Shown: positions 1 to 11,559 of the stretch, piece by piece
How the letters are laid out: each line of letters begins with the position of its first letter
Numbering within the stretch: position 1 is the first letter of the stretch
Assembly: GCF_051401765.1 (NCBI RefSeq)
Contig: NW_027480463.1
Location: 1,302,001-1,366,000, forward strand
Length of the DNA: 64,000 nucleotides
Reading direction: 5' to 3'
Origin: Calliopsis andreniformis
Taxonomy: Eukaryota; Arthropoda; Insecta; Hymenoptera; Andrenidae
Position numbers and translations under genes: made by a program
Notes under the pieces: model-generated
What the model saw: the letters and a program-made list of their open reading frames with translations, nothing else
The model's database searches: none
What the model was told of the DNA's origin: nothing

Positions 1-583
1 AGTCAATCCTCAATCCTCAATCCTGAATCCTCAATCCTCAATCCTCAATCTTCAATCCTCAATCCCCAAACCTCAATCCTCAATCATCATTCTTCAATTC
101 TCAATCCTAAATCCTCAACCCTCAATCCTCAATCCTCAATCGTCAGTCTTCAATCCTCAATACTCAATCTTCATTCCTCAATCCTCAATACTCAATCCTC
201 AATCCTCAATCCTCAATACTCAATCCTCAATCCTCATTCTGCAATCCTCAATACTCAATACTCAATCCTCAATCTTCAATCCTCAATCATCAATCCTCAA
301 TCCTCAATACTCAATCCTCAATCCTCAATCCACAATCCTCAATCCTCAATCATCAATCCTCAATCTTCAATCCTCAATGCTCAACCTTTAATCCTCGATC
401 CTCAATCCTCAATCTTCAATCCTCAATCCTCAATCCTCAACCTTCAATCGTCAATACCGAGTCTTCAATCCTCAATCCTCAGTCCTCAGTCCTCAATCCT
501 CAATCCTCTATCCTCAATCCTCAGTCCTCAAACCTCAATCCTGGATCCTCAATCCTGAATCCTCAATCTTCAGACCTCAGTCC

Positions 584-730
584 TCAACAATCAGTTGTCA
601 ATTCTCAATTCTCAATAGAATATCATCAATTCACAGTTTTCAATACTCAATACTCAATCTGCAATCTTTAAATCCCTATTCACAAACACCAATTCTCATC
701 ACTCAACCCTCAACACTCAGTCCCCAGTCC
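584..730 (+). repeat. Anchor block, type I (reference copy; 20 in window)
   Basis: This diverged block of 21 heptamers (147 bp) in unbroken 7-bp register runs from TCAACAA through TCAGTTG, two TCAATTC, TCAATAG, AATATCA, ACAGTTT, GCAATCT and ACAAACA to CCAGTCC. The outer limits are my choice; the register is what is seen. Type I is recognised by TCAATTCTCAATAG and TTTAAATC. Heads (CAACAATCAG) lie near 585, 4,589, 6,975, 12,229, 16,085, 16,769, 20,626, 24,760, 26,239, 32,598, 36,739, 38,281, 41,194, 44,127, 46,821, 48,405, 54,617, 58,130, 59,672 and 62,326. Confidence 0.88.
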
Positions 731-1225
731 TGAATCTTCAATCCTCAATCCTCAATCCTCAATCCTCAATCCTCAATCCTCAATCCTCAATCCTCAATCT
801 TCAATCCGCAATACTCAATCATCAATCCTCAATCCTCAGTCCTCAATCCTCAAACCTCAATCCTCATCCCTCAGCCCTCATTGTCAATCCTCGATCCTCA
901 ATCCTCAATCCTCAATCTTCAATCCTCAATACTCAATCTTCAATCCTCAATCCTCAATCCTCAATACTCAATCCTCAATCCTCAATCCTCAGTCATCAAT
1001 ACTCAATCTTCAGTACTCAACCCTCAATCCTCAATCCTCAATCCTCAATCCTCAATCCTCAACCCCCAATCCTCATTCCTCAAACCTCAACCCTCAGCCC
1101 TCAGTCCTCATCCTCAGATCTCAATTCTCAATCCTCAGGCCTCAATCCTCAATCCTCAATCCTCATTCTTCAATCCTCAATACCCAATCCTCAATCTTCA
1201 ATCCTCAATCCTCAATCCTCAATCC

Positions 1226-1939
1226 TCAACCCTCAATCTTCACTCCTCAATACTCAATCTTAAATCTTCAATCCTCAGTCCTCGAACCACAATTCTGAAT
1301 CCTCAATCCTGAATCCTCAATCTTCAGCCCTCAGTCCTCAACAATCAGTTGTCAATCCTCAATCCCCAATAGAATATCCTCAATTCACAGTTTTCAATAC
1401 TGAATACCCAATGTGCAATCATCAAATCTCTATCCACAAACATCAATTCTCATCACTCAACCCTCAACTCTCGGTCCTCAATGTTCAATCCTCAATCCTC
1501 AATTCTCAATCTTCAATCCTCAATTCTCAATCCTCAATCCTCAATCCTCAATCCTCAATCCTCAATCATCAATCCTCAATCTTCAATACCCAATCCTCAA
1601 TCTTCAATCCTCAATCCTCAATCCTCAATCCTCAACCCTCAATCTTCACTCCTCAATACTCAATCTTAAATCTTCAATCCTCAGTCCTCGAACCACAATT
1701 CAGAATCCTCAATCCTGAATCCTCAATCTTCAGCCCTCAGTCCTCAACAATCAGTTGTCAATCCTCAATCCCCAATAGAATATCCTCAATTCACAGTTTT
1801 CAATACTCAATACCCAATGTGCAATCTTCAAATCTCTATCCACAAACATCAATTCTCATCACTCAACCCTCAACTCTCGGTCCTCAATGTTCAATCCTCA
1901 ATCCTCAATTCTCAATCTTCAATCCTCAATTCTCAATCC
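1226..1939 (+). repeat. 406-bp tandem duplication around a type II anchor
   Basis: The unit 1,226-1,631 is followed directly by a partial second unit, 1,632-1,939. The offset of 406 bp is 58 heptamers. Both begin at a TCAACCC heptamer leading into TCTTCACTCC, then CTCGAACCACAATTC, then a type II anchor (1,339 and 1,745). The match ends near 1,939, where one copy reads TCAATCC and the other has the stop-forming variant CCTAAATCC. Differences include a TGAATAC/TCAATAC change near 1,401. Confidence 0.88.
1338..1484 (+). repeat. Anchor block, type II (reference copy; 10 in window)
   Basis: Type II differs from type I by CCTCAATCCCCAATAG after the head, AATATCC, and TCAATACCC before GCAAT. Heads lie near 1,339, 1,745, 3,707, 5,343, 5,925, 12,913, 14,325, 22,797, 34,776 and 56,795. 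At 5,925 the head reads AATCTGTTG. From 5,925 on, these anchors open the type II-VI module. Confidence 0.85.
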
Positions 1940-4004
1940 TAAATCCTCAACCCTCAATCCTCAATCCTCAATCGTCAGTCTTCAATCCTCAATACTCAAT
2001 CTTCATTCCTCAATCCTCAATACTCAATCCTCAATCCTCAATCCTCAATACTCAATCCTCAATCCTCATTCTGCAATCCTCAATACTGAATACTCAATCC
2101 TCAATGTTCAATCCTCAATCATCAATCCTCAATCCTCAATACTCAATCCTCAATCCTCAATCCACAATCCTCAATCCTCAATCATCAATCCTCAATCTTC
2201 AATTCTCAATGCTCAACCTTTAATCCTCGATCCTCAATCCTCAATCTTCAATCCTCAATCCTCAATCCTCAATCCTCAACCTTCAATCGTCAATACCGAG
2301 TCTTCAATCCTCAATCCTCAGTCCTCAGTCCTCAAACCTCAACCCTCAACCTTCAGCCCTCACCCTGGATCCTCAATCCTCAATCTTCAATCTTCAACAC
2401 TCAATACTCAATCTTCAATCCTCAAACCTGAATCCTCAATCCTCAATTTTCAATCCTCAATCCTCAAACATCAATAGAATATCATGAATTCACAGTTTTC
2501 AATACTAAATTCTCAATCTGCAATCTTCGAATCTCTATCCACAAACATCAATCCTCATCACTCAACCCTCAACTCTCAGTCCCCAATCCTCAGTCTTCAA
2601 TCCTCTATCCTCAATCCTCAATCCTCAATCCTCAATCCTCAATCCTCAATCCTCAATCCTCAATCTTCAATCCTCAATCCTCAATCCTCAATCTTCAATC
2701 CTCAATACTCAATCTTCAATCCTCAATCCTCAATCCTCAATACTCAATCCTCAATCCTCAATCCTCAGTCATCAATACTCAATCTTCAGTACTCAATCCT
2801 CAATCCTCAATCCTCAATCCTCAATCCTCAATCCTCAACCCCCAATCCTCATTCCTCAAACCTCAACCCTCAGCCCTCAGTCCTCATCCTCAGATCTCAA
2901 TTCTCAATCCTCAGGCCTCAATCCTCAATCCTCAATCCTCAATCCTCAATCCTCAATCCTCAACCCCAAATCCTCATTCCTCAAACCTCAACCCTCAGCC
3001 CTCAGTCCTCATCCTCAGTTCTCAATTCTCAATCCTCAGGCCTCAATCCTCAATCCTCAATACTCATTCTTCAATCCTCAATACCCAATCCTCAATCTTC
3101 AATCCTCAATCCTCAATCCTCAATTCTCAATCCTCAATCCTCAATCCTCAGACCTCAAACGTCAATATTCAACCCTCAGTCCTGGTCCCCAATCCACAAC
3201 CCTCAATCCTCAATCCTCAATCTTCAATCATCAATATTCAATCCTCAGTCCTCAATCCTCAATCCTCAATTTTCAATCCTCAATGTTCATTCCTCAATAC
3301 CCAATCCTCAATCTTCAATCCTCAATCCTCACTCCTCAATCCTCAATCCTATATCCTCAACCCTCAATCCTCAATCCTCAATCGTCAGTCTTCAATCCTC
3401 AATACTCAATCTTCAATCCTCAATCCTCAATACTCAATCCTCAATCCTCATTCTGCAATCCTCAATACCCAATCCTCAATCTTCAATCCTCAATCCTCAA
3501 TCCTTAATTCTCAACACTCAATCCTCAGTCCTCAGTCCTCAAACCTCAACCCTCAACCTTCAGCCCTCATCCTGGATCCTCAATCCTCAATCTTCAATCC
3601 TCAATCCTCAATCCTCAAGCCTCAATCCTCAATCCTCAATCCTCAGTCCTCAAACCACAATTCTGAATCCTCAATCCTGAATCCTCAACCTTCAGCCCTC
3701 AGTCCTCAACAATCAGTTGTCAATCCTCAATCCCCAATAGAATATCCTCAATTCACAGTTTTCAATAATCAATACCCAATCTGCAATCTTCAAATCTCTT
3801 TCCACAAACATCAATTCTCATCACTCAACCCTCAACACTCGGTCCTCAATGTTCAATCCTCAATCCTCAATTCTCAATCTTCAATCCTCAATACTCAATC
3901 ATTAATCCACAATCCTCAATCCTCAATCTTCAATCCTCAATCCCCAATACTCAATCCTCAATCCTCAATCCTCAATCCTCAATCATCAATCCTCAATCTT
4001 CAAT

Positions 4005-5593
4005 AGTCAATCCTCAATCCTCAATCCTGAATCCTCAATCCTCAATCCTCAATCTTCAATCCTCAATACCCAAACCTCAATCCTCAATCATCATTCTTCA
4101 ATTCTCAATCCTAAATCCTCAACCCTCAATCCTCAATCCTCAATCGTCAGTCTTCAATCCTCAATACTCAATCTTCATTCCTCAATCCTCAATACTCAAT
4201 CCTCAATCCTCAATCCTCAATACTCAATCCTCAATCCTCATTCTGCAATCCTCAATACTCAATACTCAATCCTCAATCTTCAATCCTCAATCATCAATCC
4301 TCAATCCTCAATACTCAATCCTCAATCCTCAATCCACAATCCTCAATCCTCAATCATCAATCCTCAATCTTCAATCCTCAATGCTCAACCTTTAATCCTC
4401 GATCCTCAATCCTCAATCTTCAATCCTCAATCCTCAATCCTCAACCTTCAATCGTCAATACCGAGTCTTCAATCCTCAATCCTCAGTCCTCAGTCCTCAA
4501 TCCTCAATCCTCTATCCTCAATCCTCACTCCTCAAACCTCAATCCTGGATCCTCAATCCTGAATCCTCAATCTTCAGACCTCAGTCCTCAACAATCAGTT
4601 GTCAATTCTCAATTCTCAATAGAATATCATCAATTCACAGTTTTCAATACTCAATACTCAATCTGCAATCTTTAAATCCCTATTCACAAACACCAATTCT
4701 CATCACTCAACCCTCAACACTCAGTCCCCAGTCCTGAATCTTCAATCCTCAATCCTCAATCCTCAATCCTCAATCCTCAATCCTCAATCCTCAATCCTCA
4801 ATCTTCAATCCGCAATACTCAATCATCAATCCTCAATCCTCAGTCCTCAATCCTCAAACCTCAATCCTCATCCCTCAGCCCTCATTGTCAATCCTCGATC
4901 CTCAATCCTCAATCCTCAATCTTCAATCCTCAATACTCAATCTTCAATCCTCAATCCTCAATCCTCAATACTCAATCCTCAATCCTCAATCCTCAGTCAT
5001 CAATACTCAATCTTCAGTACTCAACCCTCAATCCTCAATCCTCAATCCTCAATCCTCAATCCTCAACCCCCAATCCTCATTCCTCAAACCTCAACCCTCA
5101 GCCCTCAGTCCTCATCCTCAGATCTCAATTCTCAATCCTCAGGCCTCAATCCTCAATCCTCAATCCTCATTCTTCAATCCTCAATACCCAATCCTCAATC
5201 TTCAATCCTCAATCCTCAATCCTCAATCCTCAACCCTCAATCTTCACTCCTCAATACTCAATCTTAAATCTTCAATCCTCAGTCCTCGAACCACAATTCT
5301 GAATCCTCAATCCTGAATCCTCAATCTTCAGCCCTCAGTCCTCAACAATCAGTTGTCAATCCTCAATCCCCAATAGAATATCCTCAATTCACAGTTTTCA
5401 ATACTCAATACCCAATGTGCAATCTTCAAATCTCTATCCACAAACATCAATTCTCATCACTCAACCCTCAACTCTCGGTCCTCAATGTTCAATCCTCAAT
5501 CCTCAATTCTCAATCTTCAATCCTCAATTCTCAATCCTCAATCCTCAATCCTCAATCCTCAATCCTCAATCATCAATCCTCAATCTTCAATAC
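4005..5593 (+). repeat. Direct duplication, copy 2 (offset 4,004 bp)
   Basis: This near-identical copy of 1-1,589 has its type I anchor near 4,589 and its type II anchor near 5,343. The start is placed where AGTCAATCC matches the first bases of the window, so the true left edge of the pair cannot be seen in copy 1. The bases just before 4,005 cannot be compared. Confidence 0.93.
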
Positions 5594-5924
5594 TCAATCC
5601 TCAATCCTCAATCCTCAATCCACAATCCTCAATCCTCAATCATCAATCCTCAATCTTTTAATCCTCAATGCTCAACATTTAATCCTCGATCCTCAATCCT
5701 CAATCTTCAATCCTCAATCCTCAATCCTCAATCCTCAACCTCCAATCCTCATTACTCAATCTTCAATCCTCAATCCTCAATCCTCAATACTCAATCCTCA
5801 ATCCTCAATCCTCAGTCATCAATACTCAATCTTCAGTACACAATCCTCAATCCTCAATCCTCAATCCTCAATCCTCAACCCTCAATCTTCACTCCTCAAT
5901 ACTCAATACTCAATCCTCAATCCT

Positions 5925-6660
5925 CAACAATCTGTTGTCAATCCTCAATCCCCAATAGAATATCCTCAATTCACAGTTTTCAATACTCAATACCCAATCT
6001 GCAATATTCAAATCTCTATCCACAAACATCAATTCTCATCACTCAACTCTCAACACTCGGTCCTCAATGTTCAATCCTCAATCCTCAATTCTCAATCTTC
6101 AATCCTCAATACTCAATCCTCAATCCTCAATCCTCAATCCTCAATCATCAATCCTCAATCTTCAATACTCAATCCTCAATCCTCAATCCTCAACCCTCAA
6201 TCATTCAATCATCAATCCTCAATCTTCAATCCTCAATGCTCAACCTTTAATCCTCGATCCTCAATCCTCAATCTTCAATCCTCAATCCTCAATCCTCAAT
6301 CCTAAATCCTCAACCCTCAATCCTCAATCCTCAATCGTCAGTCTTCAATCCTCAATACTCAATCTTCAATCCTCAATCCTCAATACTCAATCCTCAATCC
6401 TCATTCTGCAATCCTCAATACCCAATCCTCAATCTTCAATCCTCAATCCTCAATCCTTAATTCTCAACCCTCAATCCTCAGTCCTCAGTCCTCAAACCTC
6501 AACCCTCAACCTTCAGCCCTCATCCTGGATCCTCAATCCTCAATCTTCAATCCTCAATCCTCAATCCTCAAGCCTCAATCCTCAATCCTCAATCCTCAGT
6601 CCTCAAACATCAATCCTGAATCCTCAATCCTCAGTCCTCAACCTTCAGACTTCAGACCTC
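5925..6660 (+). repeat. Type II-to-type VI module, copy 1 (735 bp)
   Basis: This recurring module lies between a type II anchor (here in the variant AATCTGTTG form at 5,925) and a type VI anchor at 6,660. Between them, in fixed order, come the markers GTTCAATCC, CTTTAATCCTCG, CCTAAATCC, AATCGTCAGTC, CATTCTGC, CCTTAATTC, CATCCTGGATCC and CAAGCCTC. The same order recurs from about 12,913, 14,325, 22,797, 34,776 and 56,795. This makes it one of the most widely dispersed higher-order modules in the window. Confidence 0.85.
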
Positions 6661-6805
6661 AACAATCAGTTGTCAATCCTCAATCCTCAATAGAATATCA
6701 TCAATTCACAGTTTTCAATACTAAATTCTCAATCTGCAATCTTCGAATCTCTATCCACAAACATCAATCCTCATCACTCAACCCTCAACTCTCAGTCCCC
6801 AATCC
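6659..6805 (+). repeat. Anchor block, type VI, preceded by ACTTCAGACC (reference copy; 10 in window)
   Basis: The head is preceded by CTTCAGACTTCAGACCTC. Heads lie near 6,660, 15,059, 19,486, 23,482, 29,075, 31,382, 35,461, 51,094, 53,401 and 57,480. At 31,382 and 53,401 it starts CAGCAATCAG. Copies that close the type II-VI module carry CTAAATTCTC and CTTCGAATC; those in the expanded IV-V-VI series carry GCTCAATATGC and AAATATCTACCC. Two further heads, near 31,787 and 53,806, read CAACAATCTGTTG and follow the latter pattern. Confidence 0.83.
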
Positions 6806-7440
6806 TCAGTCTTCAATCCTCTATCCTCAATCCTCAATCCTCAATCCTCAATCCTCAATCCTCAATGCTCAATCCTCAATCCTCAATACTCAATCCTCTA
6901 TCCTCAATCCTCAGTCCTCAAACCTCAATCCTGGATCCTCAATCCTGAATCCTCAATCTTCAGACCTCAGTCCTCAACAATCAGTTGTCAATTCTCAATT
7001 CTCAATAGAATATCATCAATTCACAGTTTTCAATACTCAATACTCAATCAGCAATCTTTAAATCTCTATCCACAAACACCAATTCTCATCACTCAACCCT
7101 CAACACTCAGTCCCCAGTCCTCAATCTTCAATCCTTAATCCTCAATCCTCAATCCTCAATCCTCAATCCTCAATCCTCTATCTTCAATCCTCAATACTCA
7201 ATCATCAATCCTCAATCCTCAGTCCTCAATCCTCAAACCTCAATCCTCAACCCTCAGCCCTCATTGTCAATCCTCGATCCTCAATCCTCAATCCTCAATC
7301 TTCAATCCTCAATACTCAATCTTCAATCCTCGATCCTCAATCCTCAATACTCAATCCTCAATCCTCAGTCATCAATACTCAATCTTCTGTACTCAATCCT
7401 CAATCCTCAATCCTCAATCCTCAATCCTCAACCCCCAATC

Positions 7441-8060
7441 CTCAATCATCAATCCTCAATCTTTTAATCCCCAATGCTCAACATTTAATCCTCGATCCTC
7501 AATCCTCAATCTTCAATCCTCAATCCTCAATCCTCAATCCTCAACCTTCAATCCTCATTACTCAATCTTCAATCCTCAATCCTCAATCCTCAATACTCAA
7601 TCCTCAATCGTCAATCCTCAGTCATCAATACTCAATCTTCAGTACACAATCCTCAATCCTCAATCCTCAATCCTCAATCCTCAACCCCCAATCCTCATTC
7701 CTCAAACCTCAACCCTCAGCCCTCAGTCCTCATCCTCAGTTCTCAATTCTCAGTCCTCAGGCCTCAATCCTCAATCCTCAATCCTCATTCTTCAATCCTC
7801 AATACCCAATCCTCAATCTTCAATCCTCAGTCCTCAATCCTCAATTCTCAATCCTCAATCCTCAATCTTCAGACCTCAAACGTCAATATTCAACCCTCAG
7901 TCCTGGTCCCCAATCCACAAATCTCAATCCTCAATCCTCAATCCTCAATCTTCAATCATCAATATTCAATCCTCAGTCCTCAATCCTCAATCCTCAATTC
8001 TCAATCCTCAATGTTCAATCCTCGATACCCAATCCTCAATCTTCAATCCTCAATCCGCAA
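7441..8060 (+). repeat. ~0.6-kb duplication, copy 1 (offset 2,487 bp)
   Basis: The segment carries the marker CTTTTAATCCCCAATGC (from 7,461), which contains an extra T giving an 8-base unit, and later CAAACGTC and CCTGGTCCCC. The same series recurs from about 9,928. Small differences distinguish the copies, for example TCGATACCC against TCAATACCC near 8,030. Confidence 0.8.
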
Positions 8061-8219
8061 TCCTCAATCCTCAATCCTCAATCCTCGATCCACAATCCTC
8101 AATCCTCTGTCCTCAAACCACAATCCTGAATCCTCAATCCTGAATCCTCAATCCTGAATCCTCAATCCTCAATCCTCAATCCTCAATATTCAATGCTCAA
8201 TACCCAATCCTCAATCTTC

Positions 8220-8675
8220 AATCCTCAATCCTCAATCCTCAATCCTCAATCCTCAATCCTCAATCCTCAGTCCTCAAACATCAATACTCAATTCTCAATG
8301 CTCGATAGAATATCCTGAATACACAGGATTCAATACACAAACCTCAAACCTCAAACCTCAGCCCTCATCCTCAATCCTCAACACTCAATCCTCAGCGCTC
8401 AACCCTCAAACCTCAACACTCAACCTTCAATCCTCAATCCTCAATCCTCAATCCTCAATCCTCAACACTCTATCTTCAATCCTAAATAATCAATCTCCAA
8501 TACTAGATCCTCAATCCCCAATGCTCAATCCTCATTACCCAATCCTCAATACCCAATCTTGAATCCTCAATCCTCAATTCTCAATCCTCAATCTTCAATC
8601 CTCAACCCCAATCCTCAATCCTCAATCCTCATTCGTCAATCCTCAATACCCAATCCTCAATCTTCAATCCTCAAT
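8220..8675 (+). repeat. ~0.45-kb duplication with hairpin-bearing headless anchor, copy 1
   Basis: The segment has an anchor without the CAGTTG head, opening at GCTCGATAGAATATCC, followed by an unusual series of TCAAACC units and TCAGCGC, AATACTAGATCC and CATTACCC markers. The copy is at 11,560-12,015 (offset 3,340 bp). Within it, 8,312-8,329 forms a perfect 6-bp inverted repeat, ATCCTG/CAGGAT, with a 6-base loop. Confidence 0.85.
8300..8345 (+). repeat. Anchor block without CAGTTG head, type VIII (reference copy; 7 in window)
   Basis: The TAGAATATC body is kept but the CAACAATCAGTTG head is missing. Copies lie near 2,471, 8,305, 10,590, 11,645, 40,769, 43,702 and 61,901. The copies at 8,305 and 11,645 have a perfect ATCCTG/CAGGAT inverted repeat. 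Those at 40,769, 43,702 and 61,901 begin CAGTAGAATATCC and belong to the 2,933-bp unit. Confidence 0.8.
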
Positions 8676-9927
8676 CCTCAATCCTCAATCTTCAATCATC
8701 AATATTCAATCCTCAGTCCTCAATCCTCAATACTCAATTCTCAATCCTCAATGTTCAATCCTCAATACCCAATCCTCAATCTTCAATCCTCAATCCGCAA
8801 TCCTCAATCCTCAATCCTCAATCCTCGATCCACAATCCTCAATCCTCTGTCCTCAAACCACAATCCTGAATCCTCAATCCTGAATCCTCAATCCTGAAAC
8901 CTCAATCCTCAATCCTCAATCCTCAATGTCCAATCCTCAATACCCAATCTTCAATCTTCAATCCTCGATCCTCAATCCTCAATCCCCAATCCTCAATCCT
9001 CGATCCACAGTCCTCAAACCACAGTCCTGAATCCTCAATCCTGAATCCTCAATCTTCAGCCCTCAGTCCTCAACAATCAGTTGTCAATCCTCAATCCTCA
9101 CTAGAATATCCTCAGTTCAGAGTTTTCCATACGCAATATTCATATCTCTATCCACAAACATCATTTCCCATCACTCAACCATCAACTCTCAGTCCCCAAT
9201 ACTCAATCTTCAATCGTCAATCCTCAATCCTCAACCCTCAATCCTCAATCCTCAATCCTCAATCTTCAACACTCAATACTCAATCTTCAATCCTCAAACC
9301 TGAATCCTCAATCCTCAATTTTCAATCCTCAATCCTCAAACCTCAATCCTCAATACTCATTCTTCAATCCTCAATACCCAATCCTCAATCTTCAATCCTC
9401 AATCCTCAATCCTCAACTCTCAATCCTCAATCCTCAATCCTCAGTCCTCAAACCTCAATCCTCAACCCTCAGCCCTCATCTTCAATCCTCAATCCTCAAT
9501 CCTCAATTCTCAATCTACAATCCTCAATACTCAATCTTCAATCCTCAATCCTCAATTCTCAATCCTCAATACTCAATCCTTAATCGTCAATCCTCAATCC
9601 CCAATCCTCAATCTTCAATACTCAATCCTCAATCCTCAATCCACAATCCTCAATCTTCAATCCTCAATACTCAATCTTCAATCCTCAATCCTCAATCCTC
9701 AATCCTCAATCCTCAATCCTCAGACCTCAGACATCAATACTCAACACTCAGTCCTCGTCCTCAATCCACAACTCTCAATCCTCAATCATCAATCTTCAAT
9801 CATCAATATTCAATCTTCAGTCCTCAATTCTCAATCCTCAATCCTCAATCCTCAATCCTCAATCATCAATCCTCAATCTTCAATGCTCAATCCTCAATCC
9901 TCAATCCTCAATCCACAATCCTCAATC

Positions 9928-10545
9928 CTCAATCATCAATCCTCAATCTTTTAATCCCCAATGCTCAACATTTAATCCTCGATCCTCAATCCTCAATCTT
10001 CAATCCTCAATCCTCAATCCTCAATCCTCAACCTTCAATCCTCATTACTCAATCTTCAATCCTCAATCCTCAATCCTCAATACTCAATCCTCAATCCTCA
10101 ATCCTCAGTCATCAATACTCAATCTTCAGTACACAATCCTCAATCCTCAATCCTCAATCCTCAATCCTCAACCCCCAATCCTCATTCCTCAAACCTCAAC
10201 CCTCAGCCCTCAGTCCTCATCCTCAGTTCTCAATTCTCAGTCCTCAGGCCTCAATCCTCAATCCTCAATCCTCATTCTTCAATCCTCAATACCCAATCCT
10301 CAATGTTCAATCCTCAGTCCTCAATCCTCAATTCTCAATCCTCAATCCTCAATCTTCAGACCTCAAACGTCAATATTCAACCCTCAGTCCTGGTCCCCAA
10401 TCCACAAATCTCAATCCTCAATCCTCAATCCACAATCTTCAATCATCAATATTCAATCCTCAGTCCTCAATCCTCAATCCTCAATTCTCAATCCTCAATG
10501 TTCAATCCTCAATACCCAATCCTCAATCTTCAATCCTCAAACCTG
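9928..10545 (+). repeat. ~0.6-kb duplication, copy 2 (offset 2,487 bp)
   Basis: This copy of 7,441-8,060 has the CTTTTAATCC marker at 9,948. After the match ends, the sequence goes into AAACCTGAATCC and a headless anchor (near 10,590), whereas copy 1 goes into CCGCAATCC. Confidence 0.8.
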
Positions 10546-11559
10546 AATCCTCAATCCTCAATTTTCAATCCTCAATCCTCAAACATCAATAGAATATCAT
10601 CAATTCACAGTTTTCAATACTAAATTCTCAATCTGCAATCTTCGAATCTCTATCCACAAACATCAATCCTCATCACTCAACCCTCAACTCTCAGTCCCCA
10701 ATCCTCAGTCTTCAATCCTCTATCCTCAATCCTCAATCCTCAATCCTCAATCCTCAATCCTCAATCCTCAATCCTCAATCCTCAATCTTCAATCCTCAAT
10801 CCTCAATCTTCAACACTCAATACTCAATCTTCAATCCTCAAACCTGAATCCTCAATCCTCAATTTTCAATCCTCAATCATCAAACCTCAATCCTCAATGC
10901 TCATTCTTCAATCCTCAATACCCAATCCTCAATCTTCAATCCTCAATCCTCAATCCTCAACTCTCAATCCTCAATCCTCAATCCTCAGTCCTCAAACCTC
11001 AATCCTCAATCCTCAGTCATCAATACTCAATCTTCAGTACTCAATCCTCAATCCTCAATCCTCAATCCTCAATCCTCAACCCCCAATCCTCATTCCTCAA
11101 ACCTCAAACCTCAGCCCTCAGTCCTCATCCTCAGATCTCAATTCTCAATCCTCAGGCCTCAATCCTCAATCCTCAATCCTCATTCTTCAATCCTCAATAC
11201 CCAATCCTCAATCTTCAATCCTCAATCCTCAATCCTCAATTCTCAATCCTCAATCCTCAATCCTCAATCCTCAATCCTCGATCCTCAATCCTCAATCCTC
11301 TGTCCTCAAACCACAATCCTGAATCCTCAATCCTGAGTCCTCAATCTTCAGCCCTCAGTCCTCAACAATCAGTTGTCAATCCTCAATCCTCAATAGAATA
11401 TCCTCAGTTCAGAGTTTTCCATACGCAATACTCAATCTGCAATCTTCAAATCTCTATCCACAAACATCAATTCTCATCACTCAGCCCTCAGCACTCAGTC
11501 CCCATTTCTCAATCTTCAATCCTCAATCCTCAATCCTCAACACTCAATCCACAATCTTC

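Larger units (their letters stand above)
1..1589 (+). repeat. Direct duplication, copy 1 (offset 4,004 bp)
   Basis: The segment recurs at 4,005-5,593 with only a few single-base differences, for example near 70, 1,401 and 1,421. The offset of 4,004 bp is exactly 572 heptamers, so the duplication kept the 7-bp phase. It contains a type I anchor near 585 and a type II anchor near 1,339. The match stops near 1,590, where one copy continues with TCAATACCC and the other with TCAATACTC. The left edge may lie outside the window. Confidence 0.93.

Noticed and set aside
585..600. Transposon terminal repeat or insertion site at the anchor head
   Set aside because: There is no inverted partner, no target-site duplication and no coding sequence. 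The anchor divides evenly into heptamers, so it is part of the array.
585..600. CENP-B box
   Set aside because: The head shares no convincing match with the TTCG...CGGGA core of that box, so centromere identity cannot be argued from it.
2484..3680. Longest open reading frame, 398 codons of SSILNPQ-like repeats
   Set aside because: It is a consequence of a stop-free 7-bp repeat. Overlapping frames give the same peptide, stop-forming variants are common, no domain or signal sequence is present, and many similar frames start only at TTG, GTG or chance ATG.
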